From positions 33,727,695-33,791,694 of the forward strand of contig OY978530.1 in the NCBI GenBank assembly GCA_963854835.1: 64,000 bases of DNA, given 5' to 3'. The first letter of the stretch is position 1. Each line of letters opens with the position of its first letter. Position numbers and translations under genes: made by a program. This DNA comes from Megamerina dolium (Eukaryota; Arthropoda; Insecta; Diptera; Megamerinidae). Below the pieces are notes generated by a model, which was not told the origin of the DNA, did no database searches, and saw only the letters and a program-made list of their open reading frames with translations. This document shows, piece after piece, positions 33,640 through 45,122 of the stretch.

Positions 33640-36395
33640 ATGTCAATATCGGCATACAGCTTGTACAGCTCATGGTTGTACCTTATTCGGTACTCGCCAC
33701 CAACGCAAATAGGTCCAAAGATCTTGCGTAGGACTTTTCTCTCGAAAACTCCAAACATTCGCTCATCCGAGGTGGAAATTGTTCAGGCTTCAGCGCCATA
33801 TGTTAGGACAGGCATGATGAGAGACTTGTGGAATGGTGTTTTCGTTCTTCGGGAGAGGGCTCGACTTCTCAATTGCTTACTTAGCCCAAAGTAACACCTG
33901 TTAGCAAGAGTTATCCTACGCATGATCTCCAAGCTGACGTCATTACTGCTGTTAATGCTGATTCCAAGATAGACAAAGTCCCTTACTACTTCAAAAGCGT
34001 AGTTGTCAACAGTGACGTGCTGTCCAAGACGCCGGGACTCTTTGTTTGTTGACAGTAGATTCTTCGTCTTGCCCTCGTTCACCGTGAGACCCATACGACG
34101 CGACTCTCTTTCCAACTCTGAGAATGCTGCACTGACTGCTCGCGTGTTCATGCCGATTATGTCAATATCGTCGGCATACGCTAACAGCATGACATTTTTG
34201 TTGAAGGTAGTGCCATTATGTCGTAGATCAGCAGCTCGTATTATTTTCTCCATAATAAGATTGAAGAAGTCGAACGATAACGAATCACCTTGTCTGAAAC
34301 CCCGTTCGGTACTAAACCTTGCGGAAGGTCCTTCCCAATTTTCACTGCACAACGGGAGTTATGCAGTGTTATTCTACAAAGTCGAATGAGCTTTGCAGGA
34401 ATGCCGAAATCAGACATTGTTGCGTAGAGGTAATTCCTTACCGGACTGTCGAAAGCGGCTTTATAATCAACAAATAGGTGGTGTGTGTCGATCTGTTTTT
34501 CTTGGGTCTTCTCCACGATTTGGTGCAGTGTGATAATCTGGTCGATGGTGGATTTACCAGATTTGATGCCACACTGATACGGTCCTTTCATACAGTACGC
34601 TTTATAGAACCTTATATGCGATGCTCAGGAGACTTATTCCACGGTAGTTGCCGCAAATTGTGGGGTCACCTTTTTTATGTACAGGACAGAGAACACTGAG
34701 CCTCCAATCATCAGGCATCCGACCATATTCTGCTGATGAGCTGGTGCATGCGGGTGAGCAGCTCATCGCCTCCGGTCTTAAACAACTCGGCAGGCAGACC
34801 ATCAGCACCTGCAGCTTTGTTGTGCTTCAACCATAAAATGGCCGTTTCAACCTTGTCATAGTCGGGTGGTGGAACATCAACACCATCATCTGTAATTGGG
34901 GTTATCGGGCAATCTCCTCCACTGGCGGAATTGTTCGTAGCATCGCCATTCAGTAACTTGGAGAAGTGTTCCCTCCATAGGCTCAGTACACTCTGGACAT
35001 CTGGAACCAGATTCCCATTTCCATCACGACAAGAAGAGGCTCCAGGATTTAAACCTCCACTCAGGCGCTTGATCTTTTCGAAGAATTTTCGAGTCTCATT
35101 CTTGTCGGTACACATCTCTATCTCCTCACACTCGCGTCTTTCTTGTTCTCTTTTGCTGTCTCTGGTGATCGCAGCTTACTGACGTCGAGCTTTCTCTGTG
35201 TGGGACTTCTCTTGTTATTTGTGGCACATAAGCGTGTGCGCACCTTAGCTGCAACAAGGTAGTGATCCGAGTCGATGTTGGCATCACGGATCGATTTCAC
35301 GTCCATCACACTGGAAGCATGCCTTCCGTCAATCACCACATGATCAATTTGGTTTCTTGTACGTTGATCTGGAGGCAGCCATGTCGCTTTGTGGATGTCG
35401 AGATGTTGGAATCTGGTACCACCAATTACCATGTTTCGTGCTGCGGCGAAGTCGATCAGCCCCATTCCGTTATCGGAGGTGTTCTGGTGGAGGCTGAATT
35501 TTCCGACAGTTGGACCAAAGGTACCTTCCTTGCCCACCCTGGCATTAAAGTCGCCAAGCACGATTTTGATATCGTGTCGGGGGCAGCGGTCATAAGCTTC
35601 TTCGAGGCGCTAATAGAAGCTCTCCTTGGTCACATTGTCCTTATCATCGGTCGGAGCGTGGGCACATATAAGGCTGATGTTGAAAAATTTTGCCTTGATG
35701 CGGATTGTGGCCAGCCGTTCGTTCACAGGCGTGAACTGTGAGACAAGATGTCGTAGTCTCTTGCTGACCAAAAATCCACATCCTAATTCGTGCCTTTCAG
35801 CATGGCAACTGTAGTAAATGTCACAGGACGCTCTTTTGGAGCAGCCCTGTCATGTCCATCGCATTTCCTGGAGAGCGGTGATGTCAGCTTTGTATTTTTT
35901 GAGGACATCAACCAGCTGGATAGAGGCACCCTCCCTATAAAGGGATCGGACATTCCAGGTGCATATCCGTAAATCGTGGTCCTTTTTTCGTTTGCGGGGG
36001 TCATCAACAAAAGCGGTAGTCCTTATCCGAGGCATATTTGTTTTTTTCATTGGGGGGGTTTTTTATGTGGCGGGTCTCAAACCCAACGCACAACCTCTAA
36101 CCGAGAAGATTTTCGCCACTCACTTCAGCCGCATCCCAGCGGATGCCAGGGAGACGTTGCCCGGTGGTCGCCACATGGAGGGCCCCCATTAATAATAATG
36201 AAAGCGCCATCACAGATTAAGCAGAGCAAGCTATATGACTACCCCTCATTAACAAATAAAGGTATCATCACATAGCGCTCAGATCAAACTACATGACAGC
36301 CAGTGAGTTGACTTGCGATGAGTTCAACAAGGATTGCGCTAGCCCCACCCGGTTGAGGCAGTTAGACACGTTACCTCGCGAAAACACCACAAGAC
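33640..36395 (-). pseudogene. LINE-A, longest copy, minus strand
   Basis: From the 5' end near 36395 (leader to about 36060) through endonuclease and reverse transcriptase to a point 9 codons past YNHELYKLYAD, where it is cut at 33640. The endonuclease is in pieces: LRICTWNVRSLYREGAS (35960), GDFNARVGKEG (35550) and IDSDHYLVAAKVRTRL. The reverse transcriptase reads DDWRLSVLCPVHKKGDPTIC, HHLFVDYKAAFDSPVRNYLY, FRQGDSLSFDFFNL and the catalytic LAYADDIDIIG (about 34170-34200). No RNase H. A deletion in the linker (after SPETA, near 35150) and frameshifts at about 34700, 34600 and 34330 disable it. An RTE/CFDP2-like clade is my best guess. Confidence 0.9.
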
Positions 36396-36920
36396 GTGTT
36401 ACTCTAGGGTGGCTAATAATGAGGATGTGTTGCATCACCTGTTAACTCCTCATTTCTAAAAGCCTTATTCCTTGTGGGGTTGGTGGGATCTTAGTGTTAA
36501 ACCGATTTCCACCATATAGCATTTGTTTGCCAAGGTCAACGTGCTCCATGTCGAATTTGATTGATTTCAATTAAATGGATTTTGAGATATACCTAAATAC
36601 TCAAAAAAATGTAGGTGGTGTGCGCCCCATTCAAAACATGGTCCTATAACTCCGTTTTTACTTTAAATATTATAGCTTTATTAGTTTGAAAATAATGCAA
36701 TTTAAACGTTTTTCAAAATTCCCGTTATGTGGGGAGTAGTCTTATTTGTACACGACGTAGCCTTTTTGACGAATTTTTGTGAGTTGATAAAAACCTAATA
36801 TGATCCCAGATCAAGGCAAAAGTCAAAAATCGATAACACTGGTAATCTTTTGTTTCTGCACAATACGCCACTAATCGGCGCGACAGCAACTAATAAAGTA
36901 ATTTAGAGTTAGAACAAAAT
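36396..36920. other. Spacer between LINE-A and Gypsy LTR
   Basis: No coding signal. Not matched to anything else in the window. Could be part of an unrecognised DNA transposon or host DNA. Confidence 0.4.
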
Positions 36921-37165
36921 AAATGTTCCAGTTATTATTGACAGAATCCAGTGATCGAACAGGGTTGATTCAAGTAGAATTAAGCGTTTACAAAATAAAA
37001 ATGTAGCAATTGGTGTCAGAAATGGGATTTTGTCAAAATTTTGAAAATTTACCAACTAAAAGTGGACCAACTTAAAATCCTCTTGGTAGATATGAATTTC
37101 TCTACATCAAGAGCAAAAGCGGAATTGCTGGTGAGGCTAAGACAAGCCATGGAGGCTAAGGATAT
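36921..37165 (+). pseudogene. Gypsy-1 relative: LTR end, primer site, gag start
   Basis: The last ~90 bp of a Gypsy-1-type LTR (to 37008) are followed by the primer site TGGTGTCAGAAATGGGA (37011-37027) and the start of gag with the SAP-like motif (VDQLKILLVDMNFSTSRA, then ELLVRLRQAM). It is cut at codon ~42 by another LTR of the same family. More diverged from 17180-17700 than that next LTR is, so it is an older copy. Confidence 0.85.
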
Positions 37166-37528
37166 TGTAACGAGTATCGATAGTTGGTTACTCATCACTA
37201 TTGTGACTGACACTATTGGCAGCATCGAAACGAATGTCAACAAAAAGAAATAAGTAATAACCAGAACAAGCCAACGAGAAAGAAAGAGAAGAATCTCGAT
37301 AAAGGAAGATTCTGGGGTGTTGCCAACAGAGTATAAATAGAGTCAGTGTTGAGAAGTGAAAATCAATCGAATTCCGAACGTGACTGCGCAAACATCTATA
37401 CAGAGGCAAAAGTTGCTAGTACATTAAAGTGTTATTGTAATAGTTGATTATAAACCGAGTTGATTGTAAATAGAGTTTATTATCCAGTGATCGAACAAGG
37501 TAATTCAAATAGAATTAAACGTTCACAG
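37166..37528 (+). repeat. Gypsy-1 LTR inside an older Gypsy-1 gag
   Basis: Matches 17180-17541 with very few changes and the same TATAAAT. It begins TGTAACGAG right after gag codon AAGGATAT and stops at ..GTTCACAG, about 15 bp short of the LTR end, where LINE-A begins. No internal Gypsy sequence follows, so it is a solo or truncated LTR. Confidence 0.88.
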
Positions 37529-39868
37529 AGGTGGTCTGGTGGTGTTTTCGCAAGCTAACGTGTCTAACTGCCTCAACTGGGTGGGGCTAGCGCAATCCTT
37601 GTTGAACTCATCGCAAGTCAACTCACTGAGCGCTATGTGATGATACCTTTATTTGTTAATGAGGGGTAGTCATATAGCTTGCTCTGCTTACTATGTGACG
37701 GCGCTTTCATTATTATTAATGGGGGCCCTCCATGTGGCGACCACCGGGCAACGTCTTCCTGGCACCCGCTGGGAGGCGGCTGAAGTGAGTGGCGAAAATC
37801 TCCTCGGTTAGAGGTTGTGCGTTGGGTTTGGGACCCGCCACATAAAAAACCCCCCCAATGAAAAAAACTAAAATGCCTCGGATAAGGACTACCGCTTTTG
37901 TTGATGACCCCCGCAAACGAAAAAAGGACAATGATTTACGGATATGCACCTGGAATGTCCGGTCCCTTTATAGGGAGGGTGCCTCTATTCAGCTGGTTGA
38001 TGTCCTCGAAAAATACAGAGCTGACATCACCGCTCTCCAGGAAATGCGATGGACAGGACAGGGCTGCTCCAAAAGAGCGTCCTGTGACATCTACTACAGT
38101 TGCCATGCTGAAAGGCACGAATTAGGATGTGGATTTTTGGTCAGCAAGAGACTACGACATCTTGTCTCACAGTTCACGCCTGTGAACGAACGGCTGGGCA
38201 CAATCCGCATCAAGGCAAAATTTTTCAACATCAGCCTTATATGTGCCCACGCTCCGACGGATGAGAAGGACAATGTGACCAAGGAGAGCTTCTTTCAGCG
38301 CCTCGAAGAAGCTTATGACCGCTGCCCCCGCCACGATATCAAAATCGTGCTTGGCGACTTTAATGCCAGGGTGGGCAAGGAAGGTACCTTTGGTCCAACT
38401 GTCGGAAAATGGAAAGGCATGCTTCCAGTGTGATGGACGTGAAATCGATCCGTGGTGCCAACATCGACTCGGATCACTACCTTGTTGCAGCTAAGGTGCG
38501 CACACGCTTATGTGTCGCAAATAACAAGAGAAGTCCCACACAGAGAAAGCTCGACGTCAGTAAGCTGCGATCACCAGAGACAGCAGATGCATTTTCCTCT
38601 CGACTATCGGATCTGCTTATGCAGAACACTCCCCCACTTGATGATACATTCGCACGGTGGACACATATATCCCACTCCATGACTACTGCTGCCGAGGAGG
38701 TAATCGGTTACTACCGGCCTCTGAGGAATGAGTGGTATGATCAGGAGTGTCGCGACGCTACCGCAGAGAAAGACGCCGCCTACAGAAAAACCCTGCGTGC
38801 AGGCGCAACGCGAGCTGTTAAGGAGCGGTACAGAGAGAAAAGGAGTGCAGAGAGACGTCTCTTCAGGCGCAAGAGGAGGGAGTTGGAAAGACGTGAGTGT
38901 GAGGAGATAGAGATGTGTACCGACAAGAATGAGACTCGAAAATTCTTTGAAAAGATCAAGCGCCTAAGTGGAGGTTTAAATCCCGGAGCCTCTTCTTGTC
39001 GTGATGGAAATGGGAATCTGGTTACAGATGTCCAGAGTGTACTTAGCTTATGGAGAGAACACTTCTCCACGTTATTGAATGGTTACGCCTAGAACAATCC
39101 CGCCAGTGGAGATCTTCCGAATTCCACAATCACGGATGATGGTATAGATGTTCCATCCCCCGACCATGACAAGGTGAGAGAGGCCATATCTAGGCTGAAA
39201 TACAACAAAACTGCAGGTTTTGATGGCCTGCCTGCCGAGTTGTTTCAGACCGGAGGCGAAGACCTGCTCACCTGCATGCACCAGCTCATAAGCAGATTAT
39301 GGTCGGATGAAAGCATGCCTGATGATTGGAGGCTCAGTGTTCTCCGTCCTGTACATAAAAAAGGAGACCCCACAATTTGCGCCAACTACCGTGGAATAAG
39401 TTTCCTGAGTATCACATACAAGGTCCTATCGAGCGTATTGTGTGAAAGATTGAAGCCCATGCTCCACAACCTGATTTTACCTTATCAGTGTGGCTTCAGA
39501 CCTGGTAAATCCACCATCGACCAGATTTTCACACTGCGCCAAATCCTGGAGAAGACCCAAGAAAAACAGATCGACACACACCACCTATTTGTTGATTATA
39601 AAGCCGCTTTCGACAGTCCGGTAAGGGATTACCTCTACGCAACAATGTCTGAGTTCGGTATTCCTGCAAAGCTCATTCGACTTTGTAGAATGACACTGCA
39701 TAACTCCCGTTGTGCAGTGAAAATTGGGAAGGACCTCTCCGCACCGTTTAATACCGAACGAGGTTTCAGACAAGGTGATTCGTTATCGTGCGACTTCTTC
39801 AATCTTATTATGGAGAAAATAATACGAGCTGCTGATCTACGACATAATGGCACTATCTTCAACAAAAG
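37529..39868 (+). mobile_element. LINE-A copy, plus strand, 3'-truncated
   Basis: 5' end near 37533, leader to 37857, then the single ORF in pieces, cut at about 39868 before the catalytic YADD. It lies head-to-head with the copy at 33640-36395 across 1.1 kb. After 39868 unrelated sequence begins with no tail or target duplication. Confidence 0.9.
37858..39868 (+). pseudogene. LINE-A ORF (endonuclease-reverse transcriptase), broken
   Basis: Best view of the LINE-A protein start: ATG at 37858 (MKKTKMPRIRTTAFVDDPRK). The EEP endonuclease reads ICTWNVRSLYREGAS, LQEMRWTGQGCSK, FNISLICAHAPTDEKDN and VLGDFNARVGKEGTFGPTVG. A deletion at about 38410 drops the next ~45 codons. HASSVMDVKSIRGANIDSDH then resumes in another frame, followed by an Arg-rich linker (38780-38890) that is probably basic coiled coil. 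A stop at 39090 precedes the reverse transcriptase: DDWRLSVLRPVHKKGDPTIC, YRGISFLSITYKVLSSVL, CGFRPGKSTIDQIFTLRQIL, FVDYKAAFDSPVRDYLY and FRQGDSLSCDFFNLIMEKII. The palm with YADD is lost. Confidence 0.9.
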
Positions 39869-39984
39869 TGTCACTCGTATCTCGCCGGGGGTTCTGCTAA
39901 GATTTAGATGTTTACACATGGATTCACTGAGAAAGCTCACCTGAGATCCGATGTCACATAACGCACCCGCTTTTAGTTCAGGCG

Positions 39985-40075
39985 TCGGGCATTATGCATT
40001 TAATAGAATGCCTTTTGGGTTAACGGGAGCAACTTTGCTACTTTTCAAAGATTAATGAATCATGGAATGAATGAA
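39985..40075 (+). pseudogene. Scrap of Gypsy reverse transcriptase
   Basis: HYAFNRMPFGLTGA and, after a frame change, NFATFQRLMNHG: the MPFGL..AP.TFQRLM block of Ty3/Gypsy reverse transcriptases. It differs from Gypsy-1, so it belongs to another family. No LTR or other domain nearby. Confidence 0.75.
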
Positions 40076-40090
40076 TCAGGGACTAGATTG

Positions 40091-40800
40091 TGTTTCAGCG
40101 GGGAGCGAGCGGGAATGCCGGTGGGCTTGCTGCGATGTGATGCACTTGCCTACAAGTCGTGTTGGTGGCAGAGGTGTTGATGACAGTGATGTAGTTGTTG
40201 TTGTGGCAACACAAAACACTTCTTTTTCACTTTTGTATTTAAATGTTTTACACTTTATTTAAAGTTATTAGGTAATTTATTATTTAATATATATATATAT
40301 GTGGCACTTAAAGCCCCAAAGGGCTCATTGGCCAAGCTTCTCTTCCATTACTGTTGTGCGTCTTAAATTTGGACAGTATTAGAAGGGACCTACTTATTTT
40401 AGCCGGTTCCGAACGGCAGAACACTTGTGACATCACTTTTTCTGAGCTTTGTCACAGAGTTCTTTAAGAAGATTTTGCATGGCAAGTTGTTACTGTCGGA
40501 AGAATTGCCAATTGCTTGCCGACAGGTGGGTACCATTCGAAAGAAAAATCTTTTCGATATTAAATTTGTTATGCATCAGCCGGGGATTGAACCACGACCT
40601 ACAGATCAGAAGGCGAACACTCTAACCACTGAGCTACGGCACCCATATATATATATATATTATATATATTATTATATATATTATTTAATATATATAAATT
40701 AAATATTTATTATTTAAACGAATACGGGAGAAAAAATGTCGCGCACTGCTTTTATTAGGGAGTTGATCAACAATGATACGTGTCTACTTATTAACGACAA
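40091..40800 (-). repeat. Bel-1 type LTR, split by a SINE
   Basis: 40091-40300 and about 40690-40800 match the LTR at 48879-49277. Shared sequence includes TGTTTCAGCGGGGAGCGAG at the LTR end, CACTTCTTTTTCACTTTT, and AAATATTTATTATTTAAA with GTTGATCAACAA further in. The SINE at 40301-40645 and short TA repeats split it. The outer part of this LTR beyond 40800 is not recognisable. It may be the partner LTR of Bel-1 or a solo LTR. Confidence 0.75.
40301..40645 (-). mobile_element. SINE inserted in a Bel-type LTR
   Basis: Full-length copy (345 bp) with A and B boxes in the head (about 40575-40645), very close to 3129-3473. TA repeats of about 15-20 bp lie on both sides. Splitting a recognisable LTR fixes its boundaries independently. 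Confidence 0.9.
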
Positions 40801-41092
40801 GTAATATGCAAAACAATATCCGATAGAGAAAATGTAAATACGAGGGAACGACTTTGCTTTGTTTTTTTTTTTTGTTTTGTTTTGTTATCGTTGATTAGGA
40901 ATAGCAGGCAAATTGAAATTGCATATATTTCAATACACGTGTTGTTTTGTTTGTTTTGTTCTTGAAGGAACAAAGGTAGAATGAGAAGAAATATATATTG
41001 GGAGATGATCGTGTAATACGAAAGTATTTTTTTTTTGTATTTTGTATTTTGTATTTTGTGATTTAGGCAAAGAAAGCAACAACTTGTGTATA
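40801..41092. other. Spacer with T-rich simple repeats
   Basis: TTTTGT and TTTTGTATTTTGTA runs (40860-40880, 41030-41060). No gene seen. Confidence 0.45.
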
Positions 41093-42588
41093 TTTTTTTT
41101 TTTTTTTCAAGCAATTTCATAGCAATTTCACAGCATATTCAGTGTGTCTTTTCTTTTAATCGACGATGCCCCGTGCTCAGCAACAATTGCCTAGCAAGGG
41201 GATTCGGATGATTGTGTAATTTTTGAATGTAGCTTCTGCAGGACATTGCAACTTCCTCAGAAATTGTGGGTACATTTAAATCTCGATGGATGTTAACGTT
41301 CCTCATATACCAAGGCGCGTTTACAATAATTCGCAGACACTTGGATTGTATTCGCTGCAATTTTTCGATATTTGAGGGAGATGCGGTGCCACAAAACTGA
41401 ATACCATAAGTCCAGATTGGCTTCAAAATTGCTTTATATAATAGCACTTTGTATTCGAGATTCAACTTTAATCTTTTGTGTAACAGCTACCATAACTGAT
41501 TAATTTTAAGCTTGATCTGAGTTTTCTTTGCCTCTATGTGATTTTTCCAGGTCAGCCTTCTGTCGAGGTGAATACCCAAGTACTTTGTTGAGGAACATTG
41601 TGGAATTGATTGGCCATTAATTTTAAGTGGGGGACATGTATCTGGCCTTAGCGTGAAGGTTACATGTACGCTCTTTGATTCATTGACTTTTATACGCCAT
41701 TTTGCTAGCCAGATTTCGAGAGAATCGACATGAGTCTGCAGGAGTTTAGTAGCTTCTATGGGGTTAGAGCGAGAGCACAATATTGCCGTATCATCAGCAA
41801 AGGTCGATATGAATGTATAGTAATTGTTGGGCATATCTGAAGTGTATAAGAGATACAGTAAGGGACCCAAAACGCTTCCTTGAGGAACGCCAGCGTGAAT
41901 ATCCAATGGATTTGTTGTGTAATCCTTGTGATGTACGAGAAATTGTCTTTTCGTGAGGTAGCTACTAAGCAATGAGGAGACATTTGCAGGCAGTAATAGT
42001 TTGAGTTTGTAAATAAGGCCATCGTGCCATACTTTATCGAAAGCTTGAGTGATATCAAGAAAGACAGCTGAGCAATACTTTTTTTCTTCAAAAGTGTTCC
42101 TTATCAGAGTTACAATGCGGTGGACTTGTTCTATTGTGCCGTGCTGTTTTCTAAATCCAAACTGAATTTGAGGAATCAGTTGGTTGAGATTAATAAATGG
42201 AGTTATATTCATGACAAGTAGCTTTTCGAATACTTTAGAGAGTAGAGGCAGGAGGCTGATAGGTCTGTACGATGCAACTTTTGTAGGGTCTTTTCCTGGT
42301 TTTGCTATCATAATAATTTTTGAAGTTTTCCAGCATTTGGGATAGTGTTTAATACGAAGGATAGCATTGAAAATGTGCATCAGATGAATTACTGAAGCCG
42401 GAGGTAGCTCTTTTATCATTTTACCGGTAATTTTATCTGGACCAGGTGATTTTTTTGGGTTTAAATCTTTATAAATTGTTTTGAATATGTCCTTTTTTTT
42501 AATTTTGAGCGTTATTGAGCAAGGTTGAGAAGTTAATTTTGGTAATGAAGACTGCGAAGAGGGTGGATTGGGTGTAAACACACTTTTT

Positions 42589-42621
42589 AGGGTTTGGCTT
42601 TTTTTGCAAAAGCCAAACCCT
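42589..42621. repeat. 14-bp perfect hairpin, new in this LINE-B copy
   Basis: AGGGTTTGGCTTTT (42589-42602), loop TTTGC, AAAAGCCAAACCCT (42608-42621). The intact LINE-B at the same place reads AGGTGGTTTGCAAAAG, so four bases were replaced by twelve that copy the downstream strand in reverse. Confidence 0.93.
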
Positions 42622-43194
42622 TCTCACAGTTGCTTCTAGCCCAATTACCGTCACTCAAACGGGTGGAGGAATCAATGAGAATTGGCCGATTTGAGTTTTT
42701 TGCTGATTTCCACAAAGAGTAGTCTGACGCTTCACCAGGTGTTAATTTCTCTATGTGCTTTTCTAACTCTCTGTTGTTTTTATTTTTTAGGGCTTGCTTT
42801 AACTTTCGAGTGCAGTGCTGTAGCTGTGTTTTCAGATTCGGTGATCTGAATTCTTGCCATTGTCTTCGGAGTCTTCTTTTCTGTCTTACTAGCAATTCAA
42901 TGTCGGCTGGTGTGTATGGGCTATAGTTTGATTGCTTGCATACCTTTGTGCAGGTGGCTGAACTGAGAGCTAATGAGAGCAGCTGGTTGAATTTTTCGAG
43001 TGCTGAGTCTACATCGTGTCCATTTCTTAATACAGTACTCAGAGGAAGATGGGAATTTATATATTTCTTGAATTTTAACCAGTCATTTTCTTTCTAACGC
43101 AATTGCCTTGGGGGCTTGGTGATTTTATGGATATTACCGTGGGTGAGTGGTCAGATGATAGATCATAATTACACTCTGTGGAGATATTTTCCAT

Positions 43195-43227
43195 CTGCAA
43201 ACCTTTGGCGACTCCAAAGGTTTGCAG
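43195..43227. repeat. Second 14-bp perfect hairpin in the same copy
   Basis: CTGCAAACCTTTGG (43195-43208), loop CGACT, CCAAAGGTTTGCAG (43214-43227). The intact LINE-B reads CCAAAGTCTATGAG here. The 8 extra bases GTTTGCAG complete the inverted repeat and shift the ORF2 frame. Confidence 0.93.
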
Positions 43228-43786
43228 TCTATGAGATAGGGTATTTTCCTCTTGTCCGTCGGCCAATATGCCGGTTGACCATTTGAGATTACATCGTAGC
43301 CGTGGTTAGTGATGATTGAACATAGTCTTCTGCATTTTGGAGTTATTAAGCGGGAGCCCCAGTGAGTGTGTTTGGCGTTGAAATCGCCAGCAACCAAGAA
43401 TTTGCTACCAAGAGTTGAGAAAAATTCTTTATATTGCTGTTCGGTAATACTGTATCTTGGGGGACAGTATATCGCAGATATTACTAGCTTAGAGATGTAT
43501 TCTTCCAGACATATAGATGTTGCTTGCAAGTAGACGCTACTGAAATCTTCGAGAACATGATGTTTTATTCTGCTTTTTATCAATATGGCAGTTCCTCCGC
43601 GTGCCTTACCATGCGGATGATTTGTGGTGTACAGTTTGTAATATAGTATTTGGTAGCAATTTTTGTCAGTGAAATGGGTCTCAGATATCATCATTATGTC
43701 GATTTGGTTGGATGCAAGGAATTGAATTAGCTCCAAACGGTGCTGGCTTAAGCCGTTGGCGTTCCAGTGGCATATCTTGAGACAAC

Positions 43787-44704
43787 TCATGGTCTGGATA
43801 GCAATGTTTGGAGTAACATCGATTGATTTTTCATCATTTCTTGCATCATTGTTTGCATTGAGTTCATGAATTGGTTCATATTCTGAATTAATGTTTGAAG
43901 CAAATGTTCAAGGGTACTTGGCTGTTGGGTGGGCAGTGAGTGTTTCTGCTCATTATTTACATTGCTTTGTTGGTGTGTGTTTTGTTTTAACACGCTAGCG
44001 TATGAATTGGTTTGATTCTTGTTTGGGATTGCAGAGAAGAATTGTGTTGCATCAATATTTTGTCTCTTACTTGAGTTGGCTATCTGAGTTTGCTCAACTG
44101 GTTTTAGAGGTTGATTGCTAGCGGAGAAATTTAGCTTTAGGGTTGTATATACTGGGCAACCTCTATAATTTGCGGTGTGATTACCTCCACAATTGCTGCA
44201 TTTTTTCATGCTAGCATCGCCTTTAGATTTTGGGCATATGTTTGATTTATGGAGATCTCCACAAATCACACAAACAGCTGGCAGGGTACAATATGTCTTA
44301 GTATGTCCATATTCTTGGCAGAAAATGGGTGGGGGTTTGAAATTTTTCTTGGAGATAATATTTTCGTCACTTTCATCACCTGAAAGCAAAGCGTATCTAT
44401 TTTCCGAACTAATAGGGGCAGTGTTCTGCTTTTGAATTTTTGTTGAATTCATTTGTTTTGAATTTTGTGGACTTCTTTTTCGCTTTACTACAGTAATGTA
44501 GCGATCAATTCCAGTTTGAACAGCAACTGGTTCTTTATTAGTCATCGCACTAGTTGCTTGAACTACTGGGTCATGCACTTCAGTAGAAAGGACGTTATTT
44601 GTTTGCTTTGATGTTGTAGATGTTGGTGTTACAGCAGGAGAAGCGCATTGTACACTCCACGGTATAGAGGGATTTTTTTTATATTGATTTTTTTGATAAT
44701 GCAC
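43787..44704 (-). pseudogene. LINE-B ORF1, internally deleted
   Basis: Open frame of 305 codons, but relative to the 521-aa ORF1 it loses about 155 residues: NFKPPPIF is joined directly to CQEYGHTKTYC. The RRM-like middle part and the first Cys pair of knuckle 1 are gone. The N-terminus is also shortened, with the leader text running into a T-rich patch at 44680. The end overlaps the ORF2 start by ATGA as in the intact element. Confidence 0.88.
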
Positions 44705-45122
44705 TTATCGGGGGGGTTTGCGCGGGTGATTGCAAATTATTGTTTACACACACATTAACAGGCGATTGCCGTTGCCGGAGAGGAGAGCGCTGAACACTCA
44801 TATTACAAACAAAATGTTTGCAAACGATATTATTATTTTTTTTTTCTTTGATTTTAATGTTCTTTGTGCTTATTTATATAAGCAATAAAAAATCACAGAA
44901 ATAACTCCTTGAGTTTACTTAGCGTCTTTTCGCAATATATTTATTTATTTTTTTTTTACCGAAATCAATCACTTTTCCGACTCTATCAAAGGAGAGATGC
45001 GAAACACGTCCTCTCTTATTGGTGACTTTTACAATAACAATGTGAAAGAGGGACGTATGTGACGTATGACGGTCAGTATCGCATAACCTGACAGAACGTT
45101 GCTACATAATACGGGTGTGGAA

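Larger units (their letters stand above)
41139..43790 (-). pseudogene. LINE-B ORF2, frameshifted
   Basis: Same protein as 27755-30403, in at least four frame segments. The endonuclease (43790-43230) is normal to KIPYLID. An 8-base insertion at 43219-43227 then shifts the frame, and a 1-base loss at about 43083 follows. The linker segment 42895-42622 ends at the hairpin mutation (42589-42621). The reverse transcriptase is open again from 42581 (MFTPNPPSSQSS) to 41487, with FLDITQAFDKVWHDG and FADDTAILC, and the C-terminal piece is 41465-41139. A stop lies at about 41485. Not functional. Confidence 0.92.
41093..44830 (-). mobile_element. LINE-B, damaged copy
   Basis: Second long LINE-B on the minus strand. 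Its 5' leader (about 44705-44830) matches 31966-32050. ORF1 has an in-frame internal deletion, ORF2 has frameshifts including two hairpin-forming insertions, and the 3' untranslated region is cut after about 20 bases, followed directly by a 15-base A run. It lies between the two Bel-type LTR sequences and may have inserted into Bel-1. Confidence 0.9.
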
